14,074 nucleotides of DNA from the NCBI GenBank assembly GCA_025353305.1, contig JANXQX010000081.1:1-14074 (forward strand). The letters run 5' to 3'. Under the pieces are notes generated by a model. That model ran no database searches. It worked only from the letters and a program-made list of their open reading frames with translations, and had not been told where the DNA came from. The translations under genes and the position numbers were made by a program. Positions 5,972 to 13,466 of the stretch are shown here, in pieces. The DNA comes from Holophagaceae bacterium (GTDB taxonomy: Bacteria; Acidobacteriota; Holophagae; Holophagales; Holophagaceae). Each line of letters starts with the position of its first letter. Position 1 is the stretch's first letter.

Positions 5972-7867
5972 ATGCGAAACAGCCAATCTCTACTTGCCAG
6001 ACTAACCTTCCCCCTGAGCGCCTGCACGCTGGCGCTCACCCTTGCCTGCGGCGGAGGGGGCGGCATCACAATCCCCACGCCGCAACCCTCCTCCCCCGTG
6101 GTGTCAAGTTTCGTTGCAACGCCATCCACCATCACACAGGGGCAGAACGCCAATCTCACGTGGCAGGTTTCCGGGGCCACCAGCCTGAACATTGATCACG
6201 GTGTTGGAACCGTGACGGGAGCCAGCGTGAACGTCAGCCCCGCTAGCACCACCACCTACACCCTGACCGCCTCGAATTCCGCTGGGAACGCCACAGCGGC
6301 TGCCACCGTGACGGTGAATCCCGCTCCATCATTCACCTTGTCTTCAAGCCCAGCCTCCTTGAACGTGACGGCGGGGACCTCCGCCAGCGCATCCATCGCC
6401 ATCAATCCAATGGGTGGTTTCTCCGGTGCGGTCACCCTCACTGTCACCGGAGCCCCGGGGGGTATTACCAGCACCTTCACGCCCAATCCTGCCACTTCGT
6501 CCTCCAACCTTGTGCTCCAGGTGACTCCTTCGGTGGCGCAGGGAACCTACCCCCTGGTCGTCCACGGGACTTTCCCAGGCCTCAGCGAGCAGACCACGAA
6601 CCTATCCGTTAACGTGAACTCCGCAGGCCCCATTGGAACGGCTGCCGTGTGGGACCTCTGCATCCCGTTCCAAACGGTGCTCTGGTTCGCCGCCCAGGAC
6701 GGGGATGGTCTCTGGCAGGTGGTCCAACCTGTGAGTGGCCGCTATTCCTTTAACATTGCCTCGGGGAAAGCCGGTGTCGCCATGGTTCTCGATGGAGGAT
6801 CCCTCAAGACCCTCAACCTGTTCTACGGGACGACAGCGGAGATGCAGCAGAGCGGAGCTATGGTGAGCGTCATGAATTTCGTGAACTGCGATCCGCTCAC
6901 AACGGTGTCCGGATCGGTTGCGGGCCAGGATCCCCTCACGGATTTCCTCCCCATCGGAATGGGAGAATCAGCGGCCCTGCTCTCTCAAGGCCAAAGTACC
7001 TTTACGTTGAATATGGTGAAGCCTGGTCTCAAAGACCTTATGGCATCCGCCAACTGGCTGGATCGGTCGAATCCCCTCGCCGTGGTCTGGCGGACGAGCA
7101 AGATCCTCATCCGGCGTGGGGTCACGGTCCCAGCGGGCGGCCTTTCGGGCCTCAACCTCGACTTCTCCAGTGAAGGCTTCGTTCCCACTCAGTACACGGC
7201 TACGGTTCAAGGCCTCGGAGCCAACGAGATCGCGGTGGGCCTTGGCACCTTTTACTCCACACAAGGTCTTTTCGCGGGTTATATCGCAACCGGGAATTCC
7301 ACGCTGTTCCTGGGGAACGGACAGGGCTTCCCCTTCGCGGGGGTTCCTCCCGCGAAGCAACAGCCCGCGGATGTCCACAGTCTTGGAACCGTTGCTGGCC
7401 CCATCTCGGGGCCGACGTACAGCCCCGACAACACCCGCTCCGTGACACGCTGGTTCCACACTGCGTCCGACCAGGTGATCACCTTCTCCGGTGCGCAGCC
7501 ACTCCCAGCCGTACAGAAGATCGCGGGTGCGCCGTACCTGCGCCCTCAAGTAAGCTGGACCGTGACAGTGCCCTACAATAAGTCCTGGTCCTTCTCGGGC
7601 ATCCAAGGGACTCCCACCCCTACACGCAGCTACTCGGTTTACGTGACCGCCGGGTATGCCGGAGGTGCTGCCAGCCTGAGCCATACGTTGCCTGACTTCA
7701 CGAGCGTTGCGGGATGGGATCCCGCCTGGGCACCCCAGGACGGCGTGCCGCTGACTATCGGGTTCAACGCCGCTGGATGGACATCCACTACCTCGACACT
7801 CGCTCCTGCCCGTGTGGATGGAGAAGTGTACAGCCAAGCTTTCCGCAGCTTGGTGTTCACCCCGTGA
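5972..7867 (+). CDS. Ig-like domain lipoprotein with unknown C-terminal region
   Basis: 631 residues from the ATG at 5972, with GAGGTG (5961-5966) overlapping the previous stop. The N-terminus is a lipoprotein signal ending LTLAC (Cys26) followed by five glycines and a Pro/Ser linker. Residues about 44-116 form a bacterial Ig-like domain of the common VSSFVATPSTITQGQNANLT type. Residues about 120-216 form a second beta-sandwich that resembles domains with a GTYPLVVHGT ending. The remaining 410 or so residues are rich in Gly, Ser, Thr, Trp and Phe, contain two cysteines (C230 in WDLCIPF and one in FVNCDP), and match nothing I recognise. Expected location is the outer membrane or cell surface. 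Co-transcribed with the small secreted protein, possibly as a partner. Confidence 0.88.
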   Translation: MRNSQSLLARLTFPLSACTLALTLACGGGGGITIPTPQPSSPVVSSFVATPSTITQGQNANLTWQVSGATSLNIDHGVGTVTGASVNVSPASTTTYTLTASNSAGNATAAATVTVNPAPSFTLSSSPASLNVTAGTSASASIAINPMGGFSGAVTLTVTGAPGGITSTFTPNPATSSSNLVLQVTPSVAQGTYPLVVHGTFPGLSEQTTNLSVNVNSAGPIGTAAVWDLCIPFQTVLWFAAQDGDGLWQVVQPVSGRYSFNIASGKAGVAMVLDGGSLKTLNLFYGTTAEMQQSGAMVSVMNFVNCDPLTTVSGSVAGQDPLTDFLPIGMGESAALLSQGQSTFTLNMVKPGLKDLMASANWLDRSNPLAVVWRTSKILIRRGVTVPAGGLSGLNLDFSSEGFVPTQYTATVQGLGANEIAVGLGTFYSTQGLFAGYIATGNSTLFLGNGQGFPFAGVPPAKQQPADVHSLGTVAGPISGPTYSPDNTRSVTRWFHTASDQVITFSGAQPLPAVQKIAGAPYLRPQVSWTVTVPYNKSWSFSGIQGTPTPTRSYSVYVTAGYAGGAASLSHTLPDFTSVAGWDPAWAPQDGVPLTIGFNAAGWTSTTSTLAPARVDGEVYSQAFRSLVFTP

Positions 7868-8171
7868 AATTGTCAGTCCGTTGGGCTTGGAGACCCACGG
7901 TCCCCTCGGCGGGATTACCTCCACCGAAGCCGCGTGCCGTTGGTTTCACTCTGGTCACCTAGGACTCCCTCAGCAATTTCCAGGGACGCCTCTTTCAACC
8001 TTGGACACCCAGTATTCATGCTCCTGAATTAGGGAGACGTCATGGGCATTCGACTCGACTACCGATGCCCCAGGTCGTTTACAAAAGCTCAACGTAGAAT
8101 GTGGTAAAATCGTGATAACACACTCCCCTTTCTGCTCATGAAGGCTAAAGTTTCGGCCCACAGGAGAATCC
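7868..8171. other. 304-bp intergenic region leading into the A/T-rich cassette
   Basis: No gene is supported. Base composition falls toward A/T from about 8070. A TAAAAT hexamer (8105-8110) could be a -10 box and TTTACA (8078-8083) a -35 box, but the spacing of 21 bp is too long for a confident call. A short CTCC/GGGAG inverted repeat lies near 8021-8036. No clear terminator follows the 7867 stop. Confidence 0.5.
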
Positions 8172-9002
8172 ATGAATCCCCATGCTCGATTTATCGCTGG
8201 GACTTCGATCGTGCTCGTCACCTTGGCATGCTCGAACAAGCCAAGCGCTTCCCTCACGGAGGAATTTAAGAAGGCTCTGTTGGGGGGCAATGCGGCACCC
8301 AAGATGCAAGTGAAGATCGGGACCCGTGCCGAGGGGGACCCTTATGTTGGTCAGGAGAACCTTCATCACCAGATGACACTGCTTGCATCCACATTCGGAT
8401 TTAGAATTGAAGTGAGTACAGTCAGGAGGGCTTATCTTCCAGCGACAAAGGTGTATGAAATTCAGGGGTTCAATGCACCTACAATGTCTGGGGTTACCTT
8501 CAAGCAGGACGGTCAAGTGGTGACCATTGAGGCGAACCGACAAGTCGAACTTGTCATCGAAGAGGCTGGTAATCCTGAGATAGTCGCGAAACCCTTTTTA
8601 GATCAACAAGCCCTGATTCTCGCCTCGATGGCTGGCAAGGAGAACGAGAAAATTTCTCACGCTCTAAGTAAAGCCAGTGCTACAGAATTTGCAAAGAATG
8701 TGGAGCGAATCAGGCGGGACCAAGGCTACCCAAAAGCCTATCTGTTCCGATTCCGAAAAGTCGAGCGTACTTCGGTGCCTGAAGATAGTCCACTCTGGGA
8801 GTTAGCGGAAGCCACTACAAGTATTGTCCCCAACAGTCACATCTCTCTTGGAATGGAACTAAATAAAGACAGCACGTTTTGGTCTAATAAAGGTAAAAGT
8901 AGCAGCAAGGATGCTCTCTCCCAAAACCTAATGGTTGTCTTTACAGATAACAATGGCAAACTCGCCAAAATGGAAGGTTGGCAAACCTTCATAGCGAATT
9001 AG
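8172..9002 (+). CDS. lipoprotein of unknown function, first gene of A/T-rich pair
   Basis: 276 residues from ATG 8172 with AGGAGA (8162-8167) as ribosome-binding site. The signal peptide ends VTLAC (Cys20), so a lipid anchor is likely, although the -3 position is Thr and not the usual Leu. The mature part begins with a helix (SLTEEFKKALL), then a strand-rich region. A central helical section, NEKISHALSKASATEFAKNV, precedes a second beta-rich part. No cysteines remain after Cys20. The base and codon composition is markedly richer in A/T than in the genes to the left, a sign of transfer. Its TAG stop lies inside the Shine-Dalgarno sequence of the next gene, so translation of the pair is coupled. 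Family not recognised. Confidence 0.85.
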   Translation: MNPHARFIAGTSIVLVTLACSNKPSASLTEEFKKALLGGNAAPKMQVKIGTRAEGDPYVGQENLHHQMTLLASTFGFRIEVSTVRRAYLPATKVYEIQGFNAPTMSGVTFKQDGQVVTIEANRQVELVIEEAGNPEIVAKPFLDQQALILASMAGKENEKISHALSKASATEFAKNVERIRRDQGYPKAYLFRFRKVERTSVPEDSPLWELAEATTSIVPNSHISLGMELNKDSTFWSNKGKSSSKDALSQNLMVVFTDNNGKLAKMEGWQTFIAN

Positions 9003-9011
9003 GAGAAGACA

Positions 9012-10871
9012 GTGCGCATCGCAATTTTTACTGGCTTATTGATCTGCACTACATTGAGCGCCCAGCTTGTAGAAAAGGCCCCTCGGCCTAGTCAGACATC
9101 ATCAACAAAAAAGTCTGAAGGCAGCACATCTAAAAAAGTCACTTCATCAAAGGTGTTGATTAAAGATCTTCTTGAAAAGCGTTCATTCCCTAAACATTTT
9201 CAAGGCTACCTAGTTTCAAATAAGGGAGAACAAGTTGATCTCTTTTTCGACGGCATTTGGAAGAAGGCTCCAGAAATCAATGGTGGAGATAAAACGGCTG
9301 AGTGGTCAGGCCAAGCAGCATATTTGAATGATCTGGATCAGCCTGGTGGTGCACTTTACTATCTCACATCATTCAATCTTGGCATGAAGAATGGACATTG
9401 GCTTGCTCGACTCTTTAAGTGGTCTAAAGAGCCAGATCGGGGTGACACTGCTAGGTCGGCTGCTTTGGTGGACGAAGGTACCGCTGAGTTCAAGGATGGC
9501 GTTTTTACAATTGAGTTCGAATCATATAAAGTAGTGTTGCGTGCCAGTGATTCCAATTGGGAAGCCAAAACCGCCCGTCTTGCTCGATTTGTTGGAACTG
9601 AACTGTCCACCGAGGCTCGCCCAAAGGCTTCATTCATAGCTGACACCCGTGACACGTTTAGCCAGGTTCCGAGCCAGTATGCCCCGGTTTGGGCCGCTGG
9701 GATCTATCTAGTTCTCGAAGATGACAATATGGGTAAAATTCTTTACCAACCTTTTGGGGACTCGTCGCAGGCATGGGTAACTAGATTTGCAAAGAGCGGT
9801 GGAAAAAAAATCTTCGGGGGCACCCGGTATTATTCTGGTAATTCGATCAAAGACCAGGCCAATATTGAGTTTGCCGGTCTTTATATGAATGGTATGGCGA
9901 ATTTTGATGGTGCCGTTAATTCTGCTGGAAAAGCTGGTGTGCAATTTAAATATTCGCAGGACCTTACTTTAGAAGAGGTACGGTATTCAGGGAAGGTCGA
10001 AGGGTTTGCTTCAATTGGCAAATCCACCCTTAATTGCACACTCTATGGCCAGTCATTCTGGATAGAGCTGCCTACGGAATATAAGTCAGAGTTATTGAAT
10101 CGGGTAAAAGACTCATCGTGGATTGGATCAGGAGGACCTTACGGATTAACTCGATTGTTCAAGCGTGCATTCGATGGATATGTGGCTCAAATCCCAATTA
10201 TCAGCATGACAAAGGCGGACATGGCAAAGATGTGGAATGATAAAACCATGGCCGCTTGGCAGAGCAGGTCGCTATCCTGGAGCCAGTTTATTTCGGACAA
10301 TGAAATTGGTGTCCAGAAATCTTATGTTAAAACCAAATTGTTTCCACTTGGAACATTGATCTCAAAAAGCGGCCAAGGAATCCAGGGGAAACCGGATGAA
10401 CCTGTCAAGGGAGGTTCTATTCAATCTGGTTCCGCTCCTGAAGGCAAGGCCGAAGCAGCATTGGTTCTCAATGACAACGCTCCAATCTACAAAAATAGTA
10501 ATGGGAATGATATTCGTTTCCGAATCAAAAAGGGAGATGCAGTAGCAAGGTTTTATTCATCTTTTTCAGTCGGGAAAGACGAGAGAAGCGACAGGGTGGT
10601 AGTAGGAATCAAATCTGAGCTTTCAAGCAATTTTGCTGAAGAAAATGGAAGGTTTCGTGTCATTTATCTAGAGAGTGATACTGAGAAATCCATTAGCGGA
10701 CACCTCGGTTGGATGAACCCGGCTGATCTAGACCTGTTCTATTACGACTGCTCCTGTATCAAGGCCAAAACCTGTGACGCCATTGTAGGCAAAGGGCTTT
10801 GGGTAGCCTGGGCTCCATGCTTCTTGGAAGCCAGGGATAAGAAACGTAAAGAGTTGAATATCAATCCATAA
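9012..10871 (+). CDS. exported 619-residue protein with SH3-like C-terminal domain and cysteine cluster
   Basis: 619 residues from GTG 9012, with AGGAG at 9001-9005. Residues 1-17 are a signal peptide, cleaved probably after LSA; a Lys/Ser/Thr-rich low-complexity linker follows to about residue 48. The middle is strand-rich with many Gly, Tyr and Phe residues. It contains two stretches with similar texture (around GALYYLTSFNLGMKNGHWLA and KIFGGTRYYSGNSIKDQANI) that hint at repeats. Residues about 480-575 resemble a bacterial SH3-like domain ending HLGWMNPADLDLF. Four cysteines cluster at 580, 582, 588 and 603 (C-x-C-x5-C-x14-C), suggesting disulfides outside the cytoplasm or a metal site. Same A/T-rich composition as the upstream lipoprotein gene, and coupled to it. 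Probably a cell-envelope protein; function unknown. Confidence 0.85.
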   Translation: MRIAIFTGLLICTTLSAQLVEKAPRPSQTSSTKKSEGSTSKKVTSSKVLIKDLLEKRSFPKHFQGYLVSNKGEQVDLFFDGIWKKAPEINGGDKTAEWSGQAAYLNDLDQPGGALYYLTSFNLGMKNGHWLARLFKWSKEPDRGDTARSAALVDEGTAEFKDGVFTIEFESYKVVLRASDSNWEAKTARLARFVGTELSTEARPKASFIADTRDTFSQVPSQYAPVWAAGIYLVLEDDNMGKILYQPFGDSSQAWVTRFAKSGGKKIFGGTRYYSGNSIKDQANIEFAGLYMNGMANFDGAVNSAGKAGVQFKYSQDLTLEEVRYSGKVEGFASIGKSTLNCTLYGQSFWIELPTEYKSELLNRVKDSSWIGSGGPYGLTRLFKRAFDGYVAQIPIISMTKADMAKMWNDKTMAAWQSRSLSWSQFISDNEIGVQKSYVKTKLFPLGTLISKSGQGIQGKPDEPVKGGSIQSGSAPEGKAEAALVLNDNAPIYKNSNGNDIRFRIKKGDAVARFYSSFSVGKDERSDRVVVGIKSELSSNFAEENGRFRVIYLESDTEKSISGHLGWMNPADLDLFYYDCSCIKAKTCDAIVGKGLWVAWAPCFLEARDKKRKELNINP

Positions 10872-11067
10872 AGTTTTTCTAACCCATCCCAAACAAAGGC
10901 TCGGCTAGCTCAGTACCAACCGCTTCAGATGCGGCGTGAGCCGGTCTTGGCAACGAGAATGAGCTGGAGAAGGCCAAGCAGGAAAGCCATGGGCTTGGGC
11001 TCTTCGTGCGCTCGCCCATCGGCCTAGGGCCTGTTAACACTACTTGATTTTCCCTGGCTGATGCCCG

Positions 11068-11487
11068 ATGCTTCATGTCATGGAAATCTCAGAAGCTCAA
11101 TTCCAACTCATTGCGCACTGCCTGCCTACTCAGCGAGGCAACGTGAGCATGGAAAACCTGAACCTACTCAATGCGATCCTTTATGTCGCCGAGCATGGAT
11201 GCAAATGGAGAGGTTTGCCTCCCCGGTTCGGAAACTGGCACACCGTCTACACCCGGATGAACCGGTGGGCCAAGAAGGGCGTGTTGGACAGAGTGTTCAC
11301 TGAATTGCAGCGTGCTCAAATCCTTTGTATCAAAGTCGATGTTGTCTCGCTGGATAGCACCCACATCAAGGTCCACCCGGATGGCACGGGAGCGCTCCAA
11401 AAAACGGACCCCAGGCAATCGGGAGATCCCGGGGAGGATGGACCACCAAAATTCATCTGGTTGCCGCTGATGCTCGAACGGTCCTGA
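11068..11487 (+). CDS. IS5-family transposase, upstream frame (orfA)
   Basis: 139 residues as read in the first frame. It begins with the N-terminal DNA-binding region typical of IS427-type elements (DUF4096-like: AEHGCKWRGLPPRFGNWHTV). It continues to VVSLDSTHIKVHPDGTGAL, where Asp96 is the first acidic residue of the DDE catalytic triad. After residue 110 the family sequence shifts to the -1 frame at an A6 run (11399-11404), so the last 28 or so residues in this frame are not family-like. A single slip there would give a full transposase of about 256 residues. ATG 11068 and ATG 11080 are both possible starts. Confidence 0.88.
   Translation: MLHVMEISEAQFQLIAHCLPTQRGNVSMENLNLLNAILYVAEHGCKWRGLPPRFGNWHTVYTRMNRWAKKGVLDRVFTELQRAQILCIKVDVVSLDSTHIKVHPDGTGALQKTDPRQSGDPGEDGPPKFIWLPLMLERS
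11399..11404 (+). promoter_or_regulatory. A6 slippery run joining the transposase frames
   Basis: In the upstream frame the codons are CAA-AAA-ACG. Moving back one base gives CCA-AAA-AAC, which restores the conserved KNGPQ sequence. The site is not a canonical X-XXY-YYZ heptamer, so slippage of a single tRNA or of RNA polymerase is implied. Confidence 0.6.
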
Positions 11488-11837
11488 AGTTTGACCTGTC
11501 CCCTGGACAAGAGGGGGATGGGCCCCGTGGCCGAGTGTTGCTGCACAACCTCGGACCACCAGGCCATCCAACCCACCTGCTCATGGATAGAGCGTATGAA
11601 GGCAATGAAACAAGGCAACTCGCCGTTGACCCGGGCTATCTCCCTGTCGTACCTCCGAAGATCACCAGGGCAGATCCCTGGGATTACGACAGAGAGCTAT
11701 ACAAGCGTCGAAACGAGGTCGAGCGAGCGTTCCGGAGGTTGAAGGGGTATCGAAGGGTATTCACCCGCTTCGATAAGCTCGACGTGATGTTTGCTGCTTT
11801 TGTCGTCGTAGCCCTGATTATCGAGGCACTCAGATAG
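11400..11837 (+). CDS. IS5-family transposase, downstream frame (orfB) made by -1 frameshift
   Basis: This frame continues the transposase from the A6 run as KNGPQAIGRSRGGWTTKIHL, then VAADARTVLKFDLSPGQ. It holds the second catalytic Asp in HLLMDRAYEGNET and the Glu in RRNEVERAFRRLK, ending IIEALR. There is no credible independent start near the junction; the first candidate lies well inside the domain, at 11535. The product therefore most likely comes from ribosomal or transcriptional slippage on C-AAAAAA-C. The TAG stop (11835-11837) is inside the right inverted repeat. Two-frame organisation is common in this IS subgroup; an accidental frameshift is the alternative. Confidence 0.85.
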   Translation, partial: KNGPQAIGRSRGGWTTKIHLVAADARTVLKFDLSPGQEGDGPRGRVLLHNLGPPGHPTHLLMDRAYEGNETRQLAVDPGYLPVVPPKITRADPWDYDRELYKRRNEVERAFRRLKGYRRVFTRFDKLDVMFAAFVVVALIIEALR

Positions 11838-11910
11838 TGTTAACAGGCCCTAGGCGGTAGGTTCTTGATTTGGGATTTGGGACTTTAAAGCTTTGCCCCG
11901 CCAGCCTTGA

Positions 11911-13371
11911 TCAGTGTGAGACAGGGGCCTGTTTTTCAACCATTTCGACCATTTTATGTGGCAGCCGTGGTCCCATATCCGCCAGGCCCAGCGAAGTAAC
12001 AGCCATGGCGGTGGCGCCTTCCACCAAGGCCTCGGGTTTTACATGCTCGAAGGTATCCGCCTGACTATGGTGGGTCGCCGTGAAGTAGTCCTCATTGTCC
12101 TGGATGCTGAAGAAGGCCGGGATGCCTTCCTCTACGAAAGGCGCATGGTCGCTGTCCTCACTGGCTTCCAAGGGCAGTTCCCGCACACCCATCTCGTTCA
12201 ACGGCGCGATGGCCTCGGCCATGAAGGGGCGCAGATCCTCCCGGCCTTCCATGGCAAAGCCCCGCACCTTTCCGGTGCCCAGGTCATCAATGAGCACTGC
12301 CTGGATGTTCTTGAGTTCATCCTTGTGAGCTTTCACATAGGCCTTGCTGCCGAAGATCCCCTGCTCTTCCCCGCTGAAAAGCACCACGCGGATGGTGCGC
12401 TTGGGTTTCACGCCCGCAGCCTGGATGGCGCGCAGGGCTTCGACCACCGCCACACTGCCGGTGCCGTTGTCCGTGGCGCCGGTGCCCAGGTCCCAGCTGT
12501 CCAGGTGCGCCCCCAGGATCACGACCTCTTCTGGTCTTTCACTGCCTGGGATCTCGCCGATGGAGTTGTAGGCCTGCACGGGCTTCTCGGAGGCCACGCC
12601 GCCCAGGTTCAACTCAAGCTCAAGGCTGCCGTGCTTCTCCAGCAGCCGCTTAAGGATGTTCACGTGCTCACGGTTCATGAAGGCCGCCGGAACGTTGGGA
12701 AGAAAGCGGCCACCCTTGGGCGAACCAGTCATGGTGAGGAACCCGCCTTCCTTTTCTGAGCCCATGAGGAAGGCGGCAATGCCCTCGGTTCGGATGGCGC
12801 CAAAGAGCTTCATCATCTTTTCGCGGCGACCTTTCGGGTCCCCTTCTGACTTGGGGAAGGATCCCATCAACACGATCTTGCCCTTAAGGTGCCCGATGAG
12901 GCCGAGCATCTCCTCCAAGGTCTTGCCGCCCAGCAGCACTACTTCCCCTTTGAGGGGACCGTGGGTGGCGGGGCTCCAGGCCATTTGCGCTACCTGCAGA
13001 TTCAGGCCGTTGTGGTTGATGATGCGTGCGGTCTCCACGCCGCGGGTCCAGCTGGGACCAAAGTCATAGGCTTCGCGGTGGACGTTCACCAACCCGTAAG
13101 ACTTCATCCGGCCCTCCATCCACTCATGGGCCGTCACCAGCCGGGCCGAGCCCGTGAGTCGCGGACCGATCTCATCGCACAGGTACTGCAGGTTGGACAC
13201 CGCCTGCTGGTGGTCCCGGATCTCTGCGATCACTTTCGCAGTCGAAGTGGTGGCCACAGCGGCAATATACTCCGCGCCTTCCCGCGTGGGCTTACCGTGC
13301 TGCATCGCGGGGGCAGGCGTTTGTGCCAGCAAAGCCACGGAAGCCACAAGAACAAAGATCAGACGGGGCAT
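11911..13371 (-). CDS. secreted M28-family zinc metallopeptidase
   Basis: 486 residues from ATG 13371, preceded by GGAG at 6-bp spacing; a TTG at 13383 would add four. Residues 1-16 are a signal peptide. Residues about 100-260 hold an inserted PA-like domain, and the catalytic M28 domain spans about 262-465. Expected two-zinc ligands are visible: AHLDSWD (His289, catalytic Asp291), ATDNGTGS (Asp301), SGEEQG (Glu335/Glu336), Asp362 in IDDLG and the THHSQADT histidines (434-435); SDHAPF (408-409) is also conserved in the family. Members are amino- or carboxypeptidases (carboxypeptidase Q-like) that degrade peptides outside the cytoplasm; the exact specificity cannot be read. Divergent from tyrA across 95 bp. 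The nearest IS end is 61 bp downstream of its stop, so the coding sequence is intact. Confidence 0.93.
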   Translation of the reverse strand: MPRLIFVLVASVALLAQTPAPAMQHGKPTREGAEYIAAVATTSTAKVIAEIRDHQQAVSNLQYLCDEIGPRLTGSARLVTAHEWMEGRMKSYGLVNVHREAYDFGPSWTRGVETARIINHNGLNLQVAQMAWSPATHGPLKGEVVLLGGKTLEEMLGLIGHLKGKIVLMGSFPKSEGDPKGRREKMMKLFGAIRTEGIAAFLMGSEKEGGFLTMTGSPKGGRFLPNVPAAFMNREHVNILKRLLEKHGSLELELNLGGVASEKPVQAYNSIGEIPGSERPEEVVILGAHLDSWDLGTGATDNGTGSVAVVEALRAIQAAGVKPKRTIRVVLFSGEEQGIFGSKAYVKAHKDELKNIQAVLIDDLGTGKVRGFAMEGREDLRPFMAEAIAPLNEMGVRELPLEASEDSDHAPFVEEGIPAFFSIQDNEDYFTATHHSQADTFEHVKPEALVEGATAMAVTSLGLADMGPRLPHKMVEMVEKQAPVSH

Positions 13372-13466
13372 CGGTGGCTCCAAAAAGCAGAACCATCAGC
13401 TTACGAGGGAAGTCCTGTTTCCGGTAAACGGATTAGAATAATCGAACCTACCTTCGAGGTTCCCCC

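Larger units (their letters stand above)
11028..11849 (+). mobile_element. complete IS5-family (IS427-type) insertion sequence
   Basis: 822 bp bounded by 15-bp perfect inverted repeats GGCCTGTTAACACTA (11028-11042, and its complement at 11835-11849). It is flanked by CTAG on each side (11024-11027 and 11850-11853), read as the target duplication; IS5-family elements often duplicate short YTAR or TA-containing sites. Restoring one CTAG gives the palindromic site GCCTAGGC. It carries one transposase gene in two overlapping frames. Both ends and all motifs look intact, so insertion may be recent. It sits 156 bp after the A/T-rich cassette and 61 bp before the end of the minus-strand peptidase gene. 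Confidence 0.9.

Noticed and set aside
6968..7924. A 318-residue minus-strand open frame.
   Set aside because: It is antisense to the Ig-like lipoprotein, has no recognisable motif and shows shadow-like composition.
10898..10950. Sequence GGCTCGGCTAGCTCAGT resembles the 5' part of a tRNA.
   Set aside because: The D-stem has no GAGC partner in place, and no anticodon arm or TTCGAAT T-loop follows at tRNA distance. The short CCGC/GCGG and GGCTC/GAGCC pairings are not a cloverleaf.
10879..11076. A 65-residue minus-strand open frame with a signal-peptide-like stretch.
   Set aside because: It starts inside the insertion sequence and runs across its left end into flanking DNA; there is no ribosome-binding site, so it is most likely a chance frame.
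11956..12759. A 267-residue plus-strand open frame.
   Set aside because: It is antisense to the M28 peptidase catalytic domain, whose zinc-ligand motifs are all in the minus-strand frame.
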